In this document: positions 12,908-26,759 of the stretch, one piece after another | Position numbering within the stretch: position 1 is the stretch's first letter | How the letters are laid out: the number at the start of each line of letters is the position of its first letter | DNA from: Molossus alvarezi | Lineage: Eukaryota > Chordata > Mammalia > Chiroptera > Molossidae | Direction: 5' to 3' | NCBI GenBank assembly: GCA_037176705.1 | Contig: CM073898.1 | Coordinates: 39,869,488-39,933,487, forward strand | DNA: 64,000 nt | Notes under the pieces: generated by a model | What the model was told of the DNA's origin: nothing | Databases searched by the model: none | What the model saw: the letters and a program-made list of their open reading frames with translations, nothing else | Program-made: the position numbers and the translations under genes

Positions 12908-13159
12908 TTTTTTTTTGCAGCCTGGTGAAAGCACTTTTCAGAGTTCTTATTGAAATGACCTACCAATGGTTAGATCTGACGTAATTTGAGGACCTCCCTA
13001 AAGTTTTCATCCCAAGTTTAATGTTCCAAAGAATGTTTTTCAAATGGCACAACAGAATTGAGGTTAGGCACCATTTAAAAACAAATCTGTCTTGCCTGGA
13101 GTGATTGAAAAGACCTGTACTCTGAAATAATTTTCAGGGTGCTATCTACATAACTGTTT

Positions 13160-13930
13160 TATTGGTTGACTCATTCATTAAATTTTCTCCTGTGCCAGAC
13201 ACTGTTTCAGGCATGTGGGGTACAACACTCAACACAACTCCATGTGGAGTTTACATCCTTATGGGGTGAAACATCTTCTACAATAAACATAACATATGAA
13301 CAAGTTAATTTATACGATGTAAAGTAATTGAGTATTTTGAAGATAAGATGTACAGTGGAGAACCATGAGTATGAGTTGGAGATGGGGGCAGGTTGCAGGA
13401 TTCAATGAGGTAGACTTGTGAGTCTCATTGAGAAGCTGAGATTTGAACAGACTTGTAGGAGGTGAGGAAGTTAGCTAAGCAGCTATTTGGGGGAAGAACA
13501 TTCCAGGAAGCTGGACCATATCTGGGTGTTCTGGAACTGAAAGTAGGCTGGTGGCTGGAGCAGAGGGTGTGATGTCATGAAATGGGAGAAGTACCAGGTG
13601 GCCAGCTCATGCGAGCTCTGCTGTACTTTTTAAGGACTTTGGCTCTTATGTGGTACAAAACGGTGAGTTACTGCAGAGTTTTGCATGGAGAATGATGTTC
13701 ACACTTAGTGTTTAGGAAGAACACCCTGGCTGTTGTGGATTGGAGATAGACTTTGAATGAAAATGGACTTGGGTGTGGAGGCAAGAATGGAAGCAGGGAT
13801 ACCTGTAAGGAGACTACTGTGAGGTTGGATTCTCGGGATATTTTGGAGGCTAGGGTGAACAGAATTTCCAATGGGTGGGAAGTGGAGTGTGTGTGGGAGA
13901 GCCGCCAAACACAGGCCACGGTTTTTGTCA
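13160..13930 (+). repeat. Ancient interspersed mammalian repeat, family not assigned
   Basis: The segment has the text of a common old repeat: GACTCATTCATTAAATTTTC, then GTGCCAGACACTGTTTCAGG, then blocks like ATTTGGGGGAAGAACATTCC and GGCTGGTGGCTGGAGCAGAG, then GGATTCTCGGGATATTTTGG. The segment at 30830-31500 appears to be a later part of the same consensus. It is diverged, so open frames here are not genes. Identification rests on memory of the consensus. Confidence 0.5.
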
Positions 13931-14044
13931 CGAGGAAAAACAAATAGTCCAGGAGTCTAAGTCTAGGTCTAAGTGTAAACCACCAAAAAGAGCACAAGGT
14001 TTTAAAATTTTAAGCAGTAGAGTAAGATGGGCAGACATCCCTGT

Positions 14045-14385
14045 CTCCAGCTGCTGTCACTTGCCCCTCCTTGACTGGATTTCTGAGCACTCACCTGTCC
14101 TTCTGCCTGGACCTCTCCTCTCCAACACCTTGGCATAGTTGGCCTGTTTTCAGATCTAAGTCCTCAGAGAGCTCTTCCCAGCCCATGCTCCCTAATGTAG
14201 CTGTATTCCCCAAATCTCTCTGTTTGGTTGTCTTTATTGCATATATCACCTTCACAAAATATCCTATTGGCTTTTCATTGTCTGTCTTCCTCACTGAGGG
14301 GACCTCCATCAATGCGCAGAGCTTGCTGGCTGCTGTATCCCCAGTATCTAGAAAAGCATCTAGCACACAGCAGGTAATCACTACT
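14045..14385 (+). repeat. L2 LINE 3' remnant
   Basis: Recognisable L2 order: TGTCACTTGCCCCTCC, then CAGAGAGCTCTTCCCAGCC, then TTTATTGCATATATCACC, then GTATCCCCAGTATCTAGAAA with AGCACACAGCAGG. Old and non-coding. Confidence 0.6.
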
Positions 14386-15670
14386 GAGCGAAGAAGTCTT
14401 GATGTCAAAGTAAATCAAGTATGTGTTAAAGTGAAGATATGAAAAGAAGTAAAGATAAATCATAAGTGAATCAATATATGATGTATCAGCAAATGAGAAG
14501 AAGGAAAACCAAAAGAAATCCATGGAGTGGGAATAATTGAAAATTGTAGAATTATTGAATTTCGGAGTTAAAGGGACCAGCCCAATAGCATACACAGGTA
14601 GAAATCTTGGCAGGATCGCATTGATCTTTCTGTGAACAACTCTATTAACATGATGTACATTATCGTATTTTTCACTCTTTGGATATTCTGATGATTAGAA
14701 AGCTAATTTTTATAAAAATGCATAGAAGAATAAGAAGTATTGGATTGGGCAGAGTGGATTGAGTGTTTGGCTGGGAAGGTGTGGGCAGACACCCAGAGCT
14801 AAGAGAAGTTGAAGCCAATGAATAGCCATGAATACGTTTTTATGTGGAAGGAACAGCATAGAAAATAACCACCTCATATTTCTTTCAGGATAAGCATGGA
14901 AAGAATGTTTTAAGGTAAGTAGTGTTAACTTCACAGACAATAGACAGGAGCAGTACCTGACTCACTTCTGTCAATAAAGCAGCTTTGAGTTAATGTCCAG
15001 GCAAATCGGAAAATGCTGATCCCAGCAAGAATTTTAAAAAATGAGTATCAAATTATAGAGAGAAATGTAATCACTTATACTTCTGGAGTTAATATAAATT
15101 TGAAGTAGGAGGCTAATCTTTGCTTGCCTGAGGAAGGAAGAGAAACACTTTTAGTTGGAACAGTAATAATTTTGAAATATAATTCTGAAGTAATTTCCTT
15201 AGGAATGTGGAAAAGCCTGTGGATGGTGGGATGAATTTGGGACTAAAACCATTGGTGTCTCTAGAGTTTGGGGTTTATTGAAGAGATTACCTCTAGATTT
15301 GAAGTCAGTGCCATTGAACTCTTTCTGGCCAAGGGGGACAGACACTTAGCCCCAGAGAAGCTTATATCTATAAGCCCCTGACTGCTGTAGTCTCCAGATG
15401 ATTGTTCTGTACACCCTTTCAAATGCTGTAATTTATCTTGGAATGGACCATTACTGGATTTTATTTTCTGCCCTGAAATTTTGGCAACAACACTTCATCT
15501 AATCAAGACCACTCAGAAGTTTGACAAACCATAGACAGTTGCAACTACCAACAATAAACCTTTTATGTACAACAATCAGAGTCCTTCACGGGTGATTTTA
15601 AGGGTGGGTGTTAGCCTATGGAGAGAAACATTGCATTAAAACCAAGAGCAAATAAGAAGGTTTAATATTT

Positions 15671-15687
15671 TCATCAGAGTATTTTCT
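15671..15687 (+). repeat. Target-site duplication, left copy
   Basis: TCATCAGAGTATTTTCT is repeated exactly at 15934-15950 and brackets the VES SINE between them. Seventeen identical bases mark an L1-machinery insertion that has barely diverged. Confidence 0.95.
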
Positions 15688-15933
15688 TTATTTTTGTTAA
15701 TCCTTACCTGAGGATATTTTTCCATCAATTTTTAGGTAGAGTGGAAGAAGGGGAGGGAGAGAGCGAGACATCAATGTGAGAGACACACATTGACTGATTG
15801 CTCCAAGGACGACCCTGATCGGGGTCGGGGATCAAACCTGCAACCCAGGCATGTGCCCTTGACTGGGAATTGAACCTGTGACCTTTTGGTCTGCAGGCCA
15901 ATGCTCTAACTACTGAGCAAAACTGGCCAGGGC
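15688..15933 (-). mobile_element. VES SINE (bat tRNA-derived), exact target-site duplication
   Basis: Read on the minus strand it starts GCCCTGGCCAGTTTTGCTC at 15933. It carries an A-box-like TTTGCTCAGTAGTTAGAG, a B-box-like GGTTCAATTCCC, and the tail consensus TCCTCAGGTAAGGATTAA. A perfect 17-bp duplication flanks it at 15671-15687 and 15934-15950. The 70-codon open frame on this strand is SINE sequence, not a gene. Confidence 0.95.
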
Positions 15934-15950
15934 TCATCAGAGTATTTTCT
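15934..15950 (+). repeat. Target-site duplication, right copy
   Basis: Exact second copy of the 17-bp sequence at 15671-15687, immediately after the 5' end of the minus-strand SINE. Confidence 0.95.
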
Positions 15951-16974
15951 AACTAGCTGAGGGAGCTACTTTGTATGATCGAATGCATTTTGAGTAAATT
16001 GAAGGGAAATCGAATCCAGGATATTTATCTAAGGAAAATATCAAGCTCTTGTAAAGGTGAATATCCATCCAGAATATTTAAAATCAGGAAGAAAAAGGGA
16101 GAACTTAGAATTTAACTACCTCTGTAAGAAGCTTGATATATTAATGGTTAGAAGATCCAAGACGGAAATCACTGTGATGCTCCAGCAATGAAATAAAATC
16201 TTTTGAATATATTTGACTGATCCCAAATGTTGGGCCAAGTTCACTGCCTTCTGGGCCTTATTCTCTCATTTACCAAAGGAGTCAGGGGATGGAGGACCGG
16301 TTAGATTAGGAAATCTCTAAGGTGCATTTCAGTTTTAAAATTGAAATCATTTAGAATAAGTGAATTTAGTGTAATTCTTATGACTTTTTCTTACATTTGT
16401 TTTATTGCAAGAAGTGGTGTGGACTTTTACATGTAGGTTCAAAGAAAGATATATGGAGAGAAATTATTTCTGCTCTGAAAATGTGCACAAGATTTACCCA
16501 AAGAACATCTTGAGAATGTGGTTGGATTTTTACATTGGTATTATTTGCTTAAGCTTGCTTTTCTAATGTGTAGATGCCCGTAGGTTTCCCCGAGTGGAAA
16601 GAAAAATAAAGTAACTTTTGGGGAGATTTCCCCAGTGGCTTTTCATAAAGGGTCTTTGAGATCAGTGATCACCTAATAGTGTATTTTAGAAAAATGTTTG
16701 CCTACTCCACTCCCGTTAAAGGATTATATAATCAGTTTCTTGATGAAGTCAACAACTGACAGCGTGAGTTCTCTTATTTATGTATGCAGATCAGCTACTG
16801 TCTTTCTGTTCTTCTCCTGCCCGCAAAAGTTTTCTCATTTGTTCTGTCTCTTCATTGTTGAGTAATAATTGCAACAGAGCCTGAGCCTGGAACAACAGTG
16901 CCTTCTGAAACACAGCATATGGACATATAGTCCTTAAATGGAATTTGTGCTCTGCGAAACCTAAAACTTGCAAT

Positions 16975-17060
16975 GACTGGTCATCTTTCCATCCCAACTC
17001 TAGAGCAGTGCCTGACAAAAATCTGTGCCACCATAAATATGTGTTGGATAATGAACTCAG
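16975..17060 (+). repeat. Possible L2/MIR 3' end fragment
   Basis: The stretch TCTAGAGCAGTGCCTGACA with ATAAATATGTGTTGGATAATG resembles the common L2/MIR ending (AGAACAGTGCCTGGCAC...AATAAATATTTGTTGAATGA). It is short and diverged. Confidence 0.4.
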
Positions 17061-18776
17061 AACTCTCCTTAGCTTGTCTTCACCATGAAGCTATTTTCCC
17101 CCATTATTTTTCCCATCTAAAATATGCTCTAGCTTTTCCTCTACTTTTGCCTGTATTTGTAGTGAATGCTTTGAAACAACTTTTGCACTTCATCTACTGT
17201 AATTTGACATCAAAAGTTGGAGAAAAGAATGTTTTCCAAATTCAGGAATTTATCCCCCACCCCTTTTTTCGGTACTGACATAACAAGAAATATAAGTAGA
17301 AACTTACTTAGTGAAAGCATCACATCAAATACGTAAACTGCAAAGGTTAAAAAAAGGAGAAATAAAGTGATTGAGATCAAGTTACTGAATTAAAATCCAC
17401 TTAGAGGCATTTTACAAATGTCACCTGAATGTATATGGAGTCATTTCAGCTGCTGAGTCCAGACTCAGGGATAGTGTAATATAGGGACAATAAAGATAAA
17501 GTGTAAATTGTGAACAAAGGAGAAAATAAATATGTTAGTTCACGGTTTAAATAGAATATTTCTGAAAAAGTTTTCACTTGGATGGTGCTTTTCAAGTGGC
17601 TGTTTTTCTAAACTAGAAAGTGGGACATGCAAAACTGTAAATCAGGCAATCTACATTCATGTTTTGATGCGCAAATTACTTATTCATTTGCTAGAGTAAA
17701 GAAGATTCATGAAATCAATAAGTTTGTTATTCATTTATGCCCTATACTTTCTGTTTCCATTTGGAAGAATCCATAAAGCTCAACATTTCATTGATCTAAA
17801 AAATGAGAGTATATTTCTAGCAAATGTCTTCAGTTTCCTGCACCTTGTGTTTCTATCTTGTATGAGGAACACTCAAGGCTGCCTTCTCCATTGGTGTGAG
17901 ATCAGTGGGTGGTTATATTCATGTTAGCAATAAGGTCTTTCTGCAAACAGGCTGTTGTAAATTGGTCAGGGATGAGATTAGGTGCTACATTTATGAATTA
18001 AGGACTGGAGGTCCTTATATATTTTAAGAAAATAAAATGTTGATTTGAAGGTCACAAATACAGAATTGTGGTCATATAATCAATTTCCGTATAAAAATTA
18101 TTGTTTCCATGATGAATTTCAGATCAAGGTATTAATTTGCATCAGTAGTCATCCCAAGTTGAGATGGTTAAGGGGCTCCAAACACTTCTTTTAAATGCAT
18201 AGAGGCGGATCTGCTGCTTCAATACTAACTCTGGAAATATCCTCTGGATTCTCTTGTTATATACATTTCACTCTACCCGAAATGTTGGTTCTTGGCTAAC
18301 GAATGACAGCTATGTGGTCATGTGATGTGCTTGAATATTTTCACTTTAATGAAAAATAACTACTGTCAGATGGTTCCTCAGAATGAAACCCCTTTCCTGA
18401 TGTAAAGCCGTGGACTTCAGGCATTTCATTAGGGAACAGAAACTAAGCACGACGCCGACCCTGCGCTTTCAGTGCACACCTGAGCTTGTGAAGAAATTCA
18501 AACAAGAATCATTTTCACGTCTGCCCTGGTTAACCTGGAGATTTGGGGGAAACTGGGGTCTCTGTCACACACAACCAAAATGAAAGTCAAAATGCAGCCC
18601 AACTAACTATTTAGCCCTTTCCTAGCCATTCTCTGGGTCACAGTCTTACTACCTGTAGATTTGTGACAAGAAGAAAATGTTGGTCCTAACGCTTAAAATG
18701 GAGGGAGCTAGATATTACATTGTTTTTCTATTTTTAATATGACCTGGTAATTTATTTTGGTTACAATGAACATTAC

Positions 18777-18796
18777 AAAAAAAAAAAAAAAAAAAG
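18777..18796. repeat. Poly(A) run
   Basis: An uninterrupted A run of about 19-20 bases in intron. No retroelement body is recognisable directly upstream, so its source is unclear. Confidence 0.9.
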
Positions 18797-19059
18797 TCTA
18801 ACGTGTGGGATAGCTCACTGAAAGCTCAAAATGTACAAAGTAAGTAGGAAAGAGGAAATAGCTGTCTTCAGGATGTCTCCTGTTCTGAGAGCTACCTGGT
18901 GCGCAAAAGCCTGCAATCTCAACACCTACCAATTTCTCTATTTCTCTTCACCACTGTACCGTTGTTCAAACTGCTTGTAGTTTCAATAGCTTTTGTTATT
19001 GTTTTTCTGGGGAGAAATCTTGTTTTTTCTTTTTCTTTTTTTTAAGATAACAGACTTAG

Positions 19060-19302
<243 letters not shown>

Positions 19303-22184
19303 TAAAATCTCAATTACATTTTCTCCTTTAAATGATACAAACCATTTTGTAAATAGCCATTCATCAGTGTGGAGTGTGATTACTTTCCATAATGGCCATC
19401 ATATTATCCAGACTCTTAAGTGTGATAATAAAGGATGCAGATGTCTGAAATAAGCACGTAAAATAATTCTGGAAGGAAGAAGTAAAGAGAAAAATGAAGA
19501 GAAGTAGAAAGTACTTTGATAATACCGCTCATATACATTATGCATGTAGTTGGTGAATATAGAGAAGGGACTTGTATTTAAATAAAAATGTTGCTAATTT
19601 ATGAGGTAGGGAAAGCTTATTTTGAAGATTTCATACTTTAATTAAATTAGTACATCCTGAAGTTCTTTGTGATATAATTGGATCTTTAATTGCAACAAAG
19701 TGATGACAATAATTGACAGTTTTTACTTGGGGCTTCGTTTTTTTCCCCTGGTGAATGTAAAGTGCACTTTGTCTGGGATTTAATGCCTTGTCATATATTT
19801 TCCTTATAAAATTATTTCCGTGGGCTGATATCTTGGTGAAATGATGTTGGTCCTTTGAGGTGGTGGTTCTTAGGAAATGTCCTGTTGAGGAGTTGAACTA
19901 GTCTACGGATTCTAGGTTGCTTTCCTTTACAGACATGTAGATAGTCATGTATTTTAATATTTTATAAAAATGAGGTTATTAAGCATTTAATTGCTAATGT
20001 TCTTTCCACATTTTGGTGATTGTTTCTATTTCATAAGTGATGAAGGAAAAATTAAAACTGAAATAGCTAGTAAACAGTAGTTTAAATGAAAATACAAAGA
20101 CTAGTTATAACACAGGAGGAGATATAGAAACATTAGTGCTAATATGCTTTGGAAAGACGTTTTAGGTCTTTTAAAATTCGGTTTTATTTTTAAATGACTT
20201 TTGCTCATTAATGCTGATGTGGGCTGTCGAGTACTGCATGTAAGAATACCTTTCTCTTTCTTCCACTGGCCACCCATCTGGCTAGAAATCATGAGACGAA
20301 ATGAAATGAATCTACTCATTTCCCTTCTCAAACTATACATATGTTAAAACTCATGATGCTAGGAGGGCTTATTTGTATCATGAAATAAAGTACTATGTAG
20401 ATTTTTTTCTTTGCTCTTCTATACTTTTTATTTCCAAAATTTTTTTTGCCATTTTCCTTTTATATTGGATTCACAGTATGACTATGCTAGGACCCTTGAT
20501 GAAAACTTCTCTGTTCCCCAAACTAAAAAATGTAGCTGATTGTGAACATCATATATGGTTCTACCATCTCAGAGGCAACTGGGAATGCAAATGAAAAGAA
20601 AGAGAAAAAAAGATGCTGCTTAGTTTTCCTTTGAGTGGGAACTGGGGCTCACATCAGCAATGAAATGCGAGCATGCGTGCTATCTTGTTGAGGAAAAGGA
20701 ACTACAAATGTGAGACTGATTGTAAAATTGAGTTTCAAAAATCTGCAAAAGTGAGCGTTAGAGGTCTTGAAGGGAAATCAGAAGAGTCTTCAACTATACT
20801 TGATATGTGTTTGTATTTAAATACATAGTACTTAGATAGTTAAGAGTAGAAGAGATTAAAAAACTTTTCAAGTTATAAAGTGTTCAGGCATATGTTTTTA
20901 AATACATTGCTGTTTTCTATTAAAGAAGATTGTTTTATTTTTTTCTCCACAAGAAATGGTTAGGAAAGATTATATTTTATAGAATCTAAAGTGTTACTGC
21001 TGTGAGATGCCCATTATAGGTACCATTAAGAAAGAAAAAAGATGTCAATCATTTCATGTCAGAATGTTGTTGATTTCAGAGATGATAAAATGGGAAAATG
21101 TTTTAGAATTAAACAGCAATTTATGGGTCCAAAGTTCTTTAATGCAAAGAAAATCCATTTTTTGAAATATGCTATAAATATGTAAAGCATATAATCGCTC
21201 TATTTCTGTTAAATTTCTGTATTTGTTAGTAATGTCTTCATTTACAGCTAAGGTTTCATTAGAGAGAATACTGCCCTTTGAAGACATCAGTCACTATTCA
21301 GACATAACAGTGAAGTAAAAACTATTTTTTAGAACTATTCTTACCTATTCTATGTTAAGTTTGGATTTTGCATCATTAATAAGCAGTTTGCTGAGATGCC
21401 AAAGTCAATTAAGTACATTTGTTAAAAGTCCTACTGGGAAATCTGCTCCCTTCATCCAGGGCTCTGGCACCAGCCTCTGTTTGAAAAGCACTCCGAGCCT
21501 CCTTTGTGCCCCAAACAGCCTCTCCAAAGCAAACCACCCTCCTCTTGGGAGGACAGTTGAGAGAGGTTTCCAGAATCAGGAAAGGTGCCCTGCCTGCCTG
21601 CCTCGGGTCCTGGGCTCGCCCAGGTGCGTGGGTTAGACAGTGGGTTTGAGAGCATGGCAAGTCGGAGCAGCACTGGCGGGCCCTGCCGCGAGTGTTTCTA
21701 TTTCCGTTGTGCTAGCACGCAAATAAGAGTCTAATTTTAGGATGGGAATGAAAACTCTCCCACTCGTGTCGTTTGGTGACATTGTGGCCTCACTGCCGTC
21801 TTTCAGTGCCCTGGGAAAGGGGCAGGGCCTTTCCAAAGCCCTTTCTGAACAAAGGGAAAGAACCTGCCAGGGTTGCCGGAGTGCGGAGGGGCCCAGCGGC
21901 TGAAGAAATCGAGCTGCTCACTTCCATGGCAACACGCCGGTCAGGAGTCGCCTCTGCAAGGCTCCCTCTCCCACCCTGGGCAGAGGGGCCGGATTCCCTG
22001 ACACGTGGGTTTCCCTTGTGTGCTTTTTCTTTTTGCTGTGGAGATACTTATGATTATTTCTCTTTCTCCTCACATTTTTCTGACTGTTTTTTGCAAGTCA
22101 TTTTTGTCTCATGGTCTCATAAATATGTGACTTTTATAGGGCTTGAATTGCCCTAAAAAGTATCAGTAACTATAGCACAAACAG

Positions 22185-22368
22185 CCTGGCTGGTGTGGCT
22201 CAGTGGTTGAGCATTGTCCCATGCACCAAGAGGTCACCGGTTTGATTCCCTGTCAGGGCAGGTGCTTGGGTTGTGGGCTCGATCCCCACTGGGGTGGGTG
22301 CAGGAGGCAGCCAATCCAATATTTCTCTCTCTCCCTAAAAATCAATAAAAACATATTTTTAAAAAAAG
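22185..22368 (+). mobile_element. VES SINE (bat tRNA-derived), shorter subfamily
   Basis: Starts CCTGGCTGGTGTGGCTCAG, with an A-box-like TGGCTCAGTGGTTGAG and a B-box-like CCGGTTTGATTCCC. It ends in a CTCTCTCTCC tract, AAAAATCAATAAAAACAT and an A run. The head and the AATCAATAAAAA tail differ from the copy at 5848, suggesting a different VES subfamily. I could not define a clear target-site duplication. Confidence 0.88.
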
Positions 22369-23160
22369 TAGGCACAGGGTAGTACTTTCCAGGATGCTTA
22401 AAGCAAGTGGTGGTATTCTTATTTTCATGGACATTACTGTTCTGGTATTCCTGAGGAGTAACATATGCCAAAAAAAGTTATTTTTCATGGATAGGAACTC
22501 TATGTTGCACAGCCTGAGTACGTTAGGGATGCTGCCAACAGGAGGAAAAAGGTTAATCCCATTAAGGGTTGGTTGCTGCTTGAGTCATTTTTGGGAAAAA
22601 ATGGACTCCACCCGAGGAATAGTGTTTGTGAATTACTATTTTCTCTAAATCACCATGATTAATATAATTAAAGAAAAGAAAACACACAGCTTTTAGGTAT
22701 AGTTTAATACAGTGTTCAGAGGACAGATGGGAGCCACATGGGTGGTGTGGGTGTAGTGGAATAAAAGAGACAAATAGATATGGAAAACAAATTTATGGAG
22801 GAAAAGTCATGCGGGAGGACTTAAATCAATGGAGACTGGATTAAGGGCAAAAGCTAAAGTCTACCAAAGAGTAAAAATGCATAGGAAAAATATCTAAGGT
22901 AACGTGGAAGGCTCCCATAGTGAGGAGATTTACGACATCGTCTGGGATTCCCTTCTTGCTGGAGGGTTCTTGTGGGAGACTCTCTGATACATGACAAGAA
23001 ATCTTCATTCTAATGAGAGAAAATAGGTGAAATATAAATGCATAGAAAAATTTAAAACTACTCACTTATTAGGGACTATGGTACCGATAGGTCATACTTA
23101 ACACAGTTGCCTTTTTATATCTACACTGGTATGTTAGTAATTCTATCACTAGGGCACATC

Positions 23161-23177
23161 AAAAAAAATTTTTTTTT
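23161..23177. repeat. A/T mirror tract
   Basis: A run of A directly followed by a run of T, giving a short self-complementary sequence. Simple-sequence feature only. Confidence 0.8.
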
Positions 23178-25992
23178 GTAGTAGTGGCCATAAAAATAGC
23201 ATTTCTGTTACCTGTCCTTGGCAGAATTTGTCTCACACACAAGAAAATGATGGGACTCTCTCAACGTCGAGTTTTATCAACTAGAATCACAGATGTGTGA
23301 ATGAGAAGCAATATATGGAGGAATGTTTGGGAAACATTTGAGATGAAACTATAAGAAAAATGGATGTTACCTTGTTGAAATGGTTTTCTACGCTCCTTTT
23401 GCTTTTTAAAAACACCCAAAGTAAAGTCAAAAGTTAGAAAAGTAGTTAAAGATGAAACAGTCTTTCCTTTTCTAATAGAGTAAGGAAACGTGGAAAATCT
23501 TGGGGAGTGTTTGATTTTGGAATTAAATTAATTAAATTTAAATTCTCCTGAAATGTAGCTATCATAAAAGCAGGACATGATGAAGCCTGAGCCTGGCTGA
23601 AGCTCCTTAAGATGCTAGGGTTCCTGAGCACACATCTCCACTCCGTGCAGGAGGTCACTGCCCTTGTGGCCCAGGTAGCTAAAGAGGCGTCTGAACCGTG
23701 CCGTCCTCGTCTTCATTCTCGTTCAGACCTTTCCTTCCAGGGCGTTCAGGCATTTTTCATTTGAAAGGACTTCTGGTTTCTTTCTTTGCTGTAGCCTGAG
23801 TAAAGTGACGATGCTTATAACACATAAAGATCTGCCTCTTGATAATTGGTAGTTACCTATATCCTCTCAATAGTAAGTAGACAAATATAAATGTAATATA
23901 AGCAGTATTTATATTGCCTAAATATAAATATATGCTAATCAATGTAATATAGACAAAGAATTATATTTTTGACAAAAAAGACAGTTTAAATAAATTTCTA
24001 AGTGATTTGAGACTTAACTAAATTATATTTAAGAAGCTATCATTGTGTGCAAAATAAGCAAAATATAACTGTCATTTGAGAAAGCTGAGACGTAGCAGTG
24101 ACTTTGGACTCTGTTGGTAATTAAGTGGTTAAAGGAGGCACTGTGGAAATGCTAGTACGGACACTGCATGGAGATCGGAGAACTAGGTGTTGGTCTAATT
24201 AGCTGCCAGGCCAGGAAGACACCTCTGACCTCTGCGGCTGGTGTGTCTTGACTGGAGGAGAGGGCTGTCCCAGGTGAAGGAAGTTCTCAGTTCTGTAAGT
24301 CCGTGGCACTTTGTCTAGAGATAGTCTGTTTATATGTGATGTCCATACAAATAGGGGTGCCCCTTTTTATTTTGATATAAAATTCCTTAAAATGACAACT
24401 TTATACTATACTTAGTGTTGTATTGACAGGTGCTGATTTATGTCATTGTGGGTTTCTCTACCTCATTGGGTTCTAAGGTTAATGAAATTTCATCGGATAG
24501 CTATTAAATTTATTTAAATCTCATAGTCGTGGGCATATATCTTTGAGACTCATATCACATCAAATATACAGTGGAGCTCACATCCTAGTCTCAGCAGCGT
24601 TAGCTTTTGTGTATTTTGAGAGATAATATGCATCCTCCAAAGGTTTATTTGTATTCATTATATATAATTATGTGTAATGAACATAAAGGCACTAGTTTTC
24701 CTTACCAATATACCTTTTAAAAATAAAACGAGTGTGATACATCTTTATGGCTTTTCCTTTGCTCAGGTGCAAAGTCCTCTGTTGCTTTATTGGTAAGTGT
24801 GAGTCTTTCCAGCCTTGAACATTCTGAGCCCAAGGATGAATGGAAGCTTGGGTTCCTGTCTTGTACCCACGCAAAGTTACCAGGTCCTAGAATGAGGTGT
24901 CTTTACTGAGGGACAGACAGAGAATGTAGTGAAGGCTGAGGGGGGTGGAATAGCAACATTGCCCAGGAACAGGGTGTCCCTCGCTCCACCACGGTCTCTG
25001 TGGTCTCCTCCACGCATCCTGGCGCTGAACTTTCTACCTAGTTCATAAACACAGTGTTTCAGAGACAGCCTCCAATTATGAAGTCTCATTACTTAAAAAA
25101 AAAAAAAATACAGTGTTATTTACTCGGTGTTATTATTTGAGAAAGAAGTGCCTTTTAAAAGTTGGTACAAATCATAAAGGTCAACTGAGCTTAGGATATT
25201 TTCTCCTGAATACAGAAACTAATGTAAACATTTTTTTAAAATCACGTCAAAATATTTCAAAGGATTTCATATAATAAATGGAGACACGACATTTCAGAGA
25301 GAAAAGTTTTTAAATTATGAGAAAATAACAGTATAGGACATGGTAGAAAACTAACTTACCGCTATTCATTTTACTTTAAAATGTAATATATTTTTTAGTA
25401 ATTCCATTCGGAGATAAGCCAAAATAAATTACTGTGAGAGAAGAGGCAGGAGATAGCTTACATTAGTGTCGGCAGTGTGACTAGACAGAGAATAACAGAA
25501 CAGTGCCTGCGTATCCAGCGGAGTCTGCTTTACTTGTGATACACAGAAGGAACAATGTCCAGAAAAGAAGACTTTTTTCAAAGGGTATCTGATCTACTGG
25601 ATTCATGCTGTAGACAAAAGCATCTGAAATAACAGCCGGCAAGAAGTGGACTGGCCTGTCTTTCCTTAGATGCTGTGTTGACGTGGGTTCTAGTGTTAAG
25701 GCCAGAAATAGAGGTGGGAAGGAAAGGTTACTATTAGTAAAGACAGTCACTTTCAAAGATTGTTCTTCCATTTTGAAAGTTCTCCATTATCCTTGATAAA
25801 GGTGTGTTTACCTGGTCTAAGTCTTTCCTCTGGGAGAACTTCTTGTCCTCAAACTTCTCAGTATCTCAGATATTTGTGATTTCAGGAGTTCTCAGTCGAA
25901 GCATGCAAATGATAACAAGCCCTCTTTCAGAGTTTTTATCCTCTTTGAGATTTCTGAAACTTCCATAGCAGAGATTAATAGAGTAGAAGATA

Positions 25993-26213
25993 ATTTATTT
26001 ATTTATTTTTATATATTTTCTTTATTGGTTTTCGAGAGAGAGGAAGGGAGAGGGAGAGATAGATAGTAACATCGATGAGAGAGAACGTGGATTGGCCCCC
26101 TCCTGCACGCCCCCCCCCCCCGGGGATTGGGCCCACACCTGGGCATATGCCCTGACCAGGAATTGAACCGGCAACCTCTTGGAGCATGGGTCAAGCCATA
26201 CTGGCTGGCCAGG
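25993..26213 (-). mobile_element. VES SINE (bat tRNA-derived) with C-tract interruption
   Basis: On the minus strand the element starts CCTGGCCAGCCAGTATGGC at 26213. It contains a B-box-like CCGGTTCAATTCC, a GAGAGA-rich stretch seen in antisense, and an A/T-rich tail read as TTTATTTATTTATTTTTATA on the plus strand. A run of 12 C lies at 26110-26121 in the body. The tRNA-like half is degraded near the A box. No clear duplication seen. Confidence 0.85.
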
Positions 26214-26304
26214 ACTATCATTTTTTTAAAAGAGAAAAATAATGAGGCCGCTAATTTACTTAAAACACTTCAATTATTATTTCAGTAGTTTTATTCATTT
26301 AGCT

Positions 26305-26759
26305 CAGTGATTTTCACCCGGTGTGCCGCATGAATTTTTAAAACATGCAATAGCTGTTTAGTCAGGGGTACTGACCTCTTTTCCTTAAGACTGTCAAATA
26401 AAAAAATGACAACAGCCAACACAATAATAACTATCCAGTGTGAATGCTCTGTCTTGAACCATAAATATATAGGTTATACAATAGAGTTGCATCTTACTGG
26501 TCGCGTCACATAATAATCTTGTGTCTGATTGGTTAATTGTTGGTACCAGAAAACCTTATATACATGTATAGGCACCTGATTTTTTTAAAAGTTACTTTGG
26601 AGCACAAAGGGTAGTTAATTACTGTTACTATTATTTTTGTAAATCAATCAAAGTTAAACCTATTTTTTGTCAGATCGCAAATATATATATTTTTTTGGTG
26701 TGCTATAGAATTTTAGTAACTAGTTTGTGTGCCATGACATGAAAAGTTGAAAATTGCTG
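26305..26759. mobile_element. Non-autonomous hAT-type DNA transposon, longer copy
   Basis: The ends are inverted: CAGTGATTTTCACCC on the left, and the right end reads CAGCAATTTTCAACTTTT on the opposite strand. The flanks ATTTAGCT and ATCTAGTT could be an eroded 8-bp duplication, the size used by hAT transposases. No transposase frame is present. A related, shorter copy lies at 42202-42444 and shares both terminal regions, including AATTTTTAAAACATGCA. Such elements occur in vesper bats. Confidence 0.75.

Noticed and set aside
15725..15937. 70-codon minus-strand open frame
   Set aside because: Entirely VES SINE sequence.
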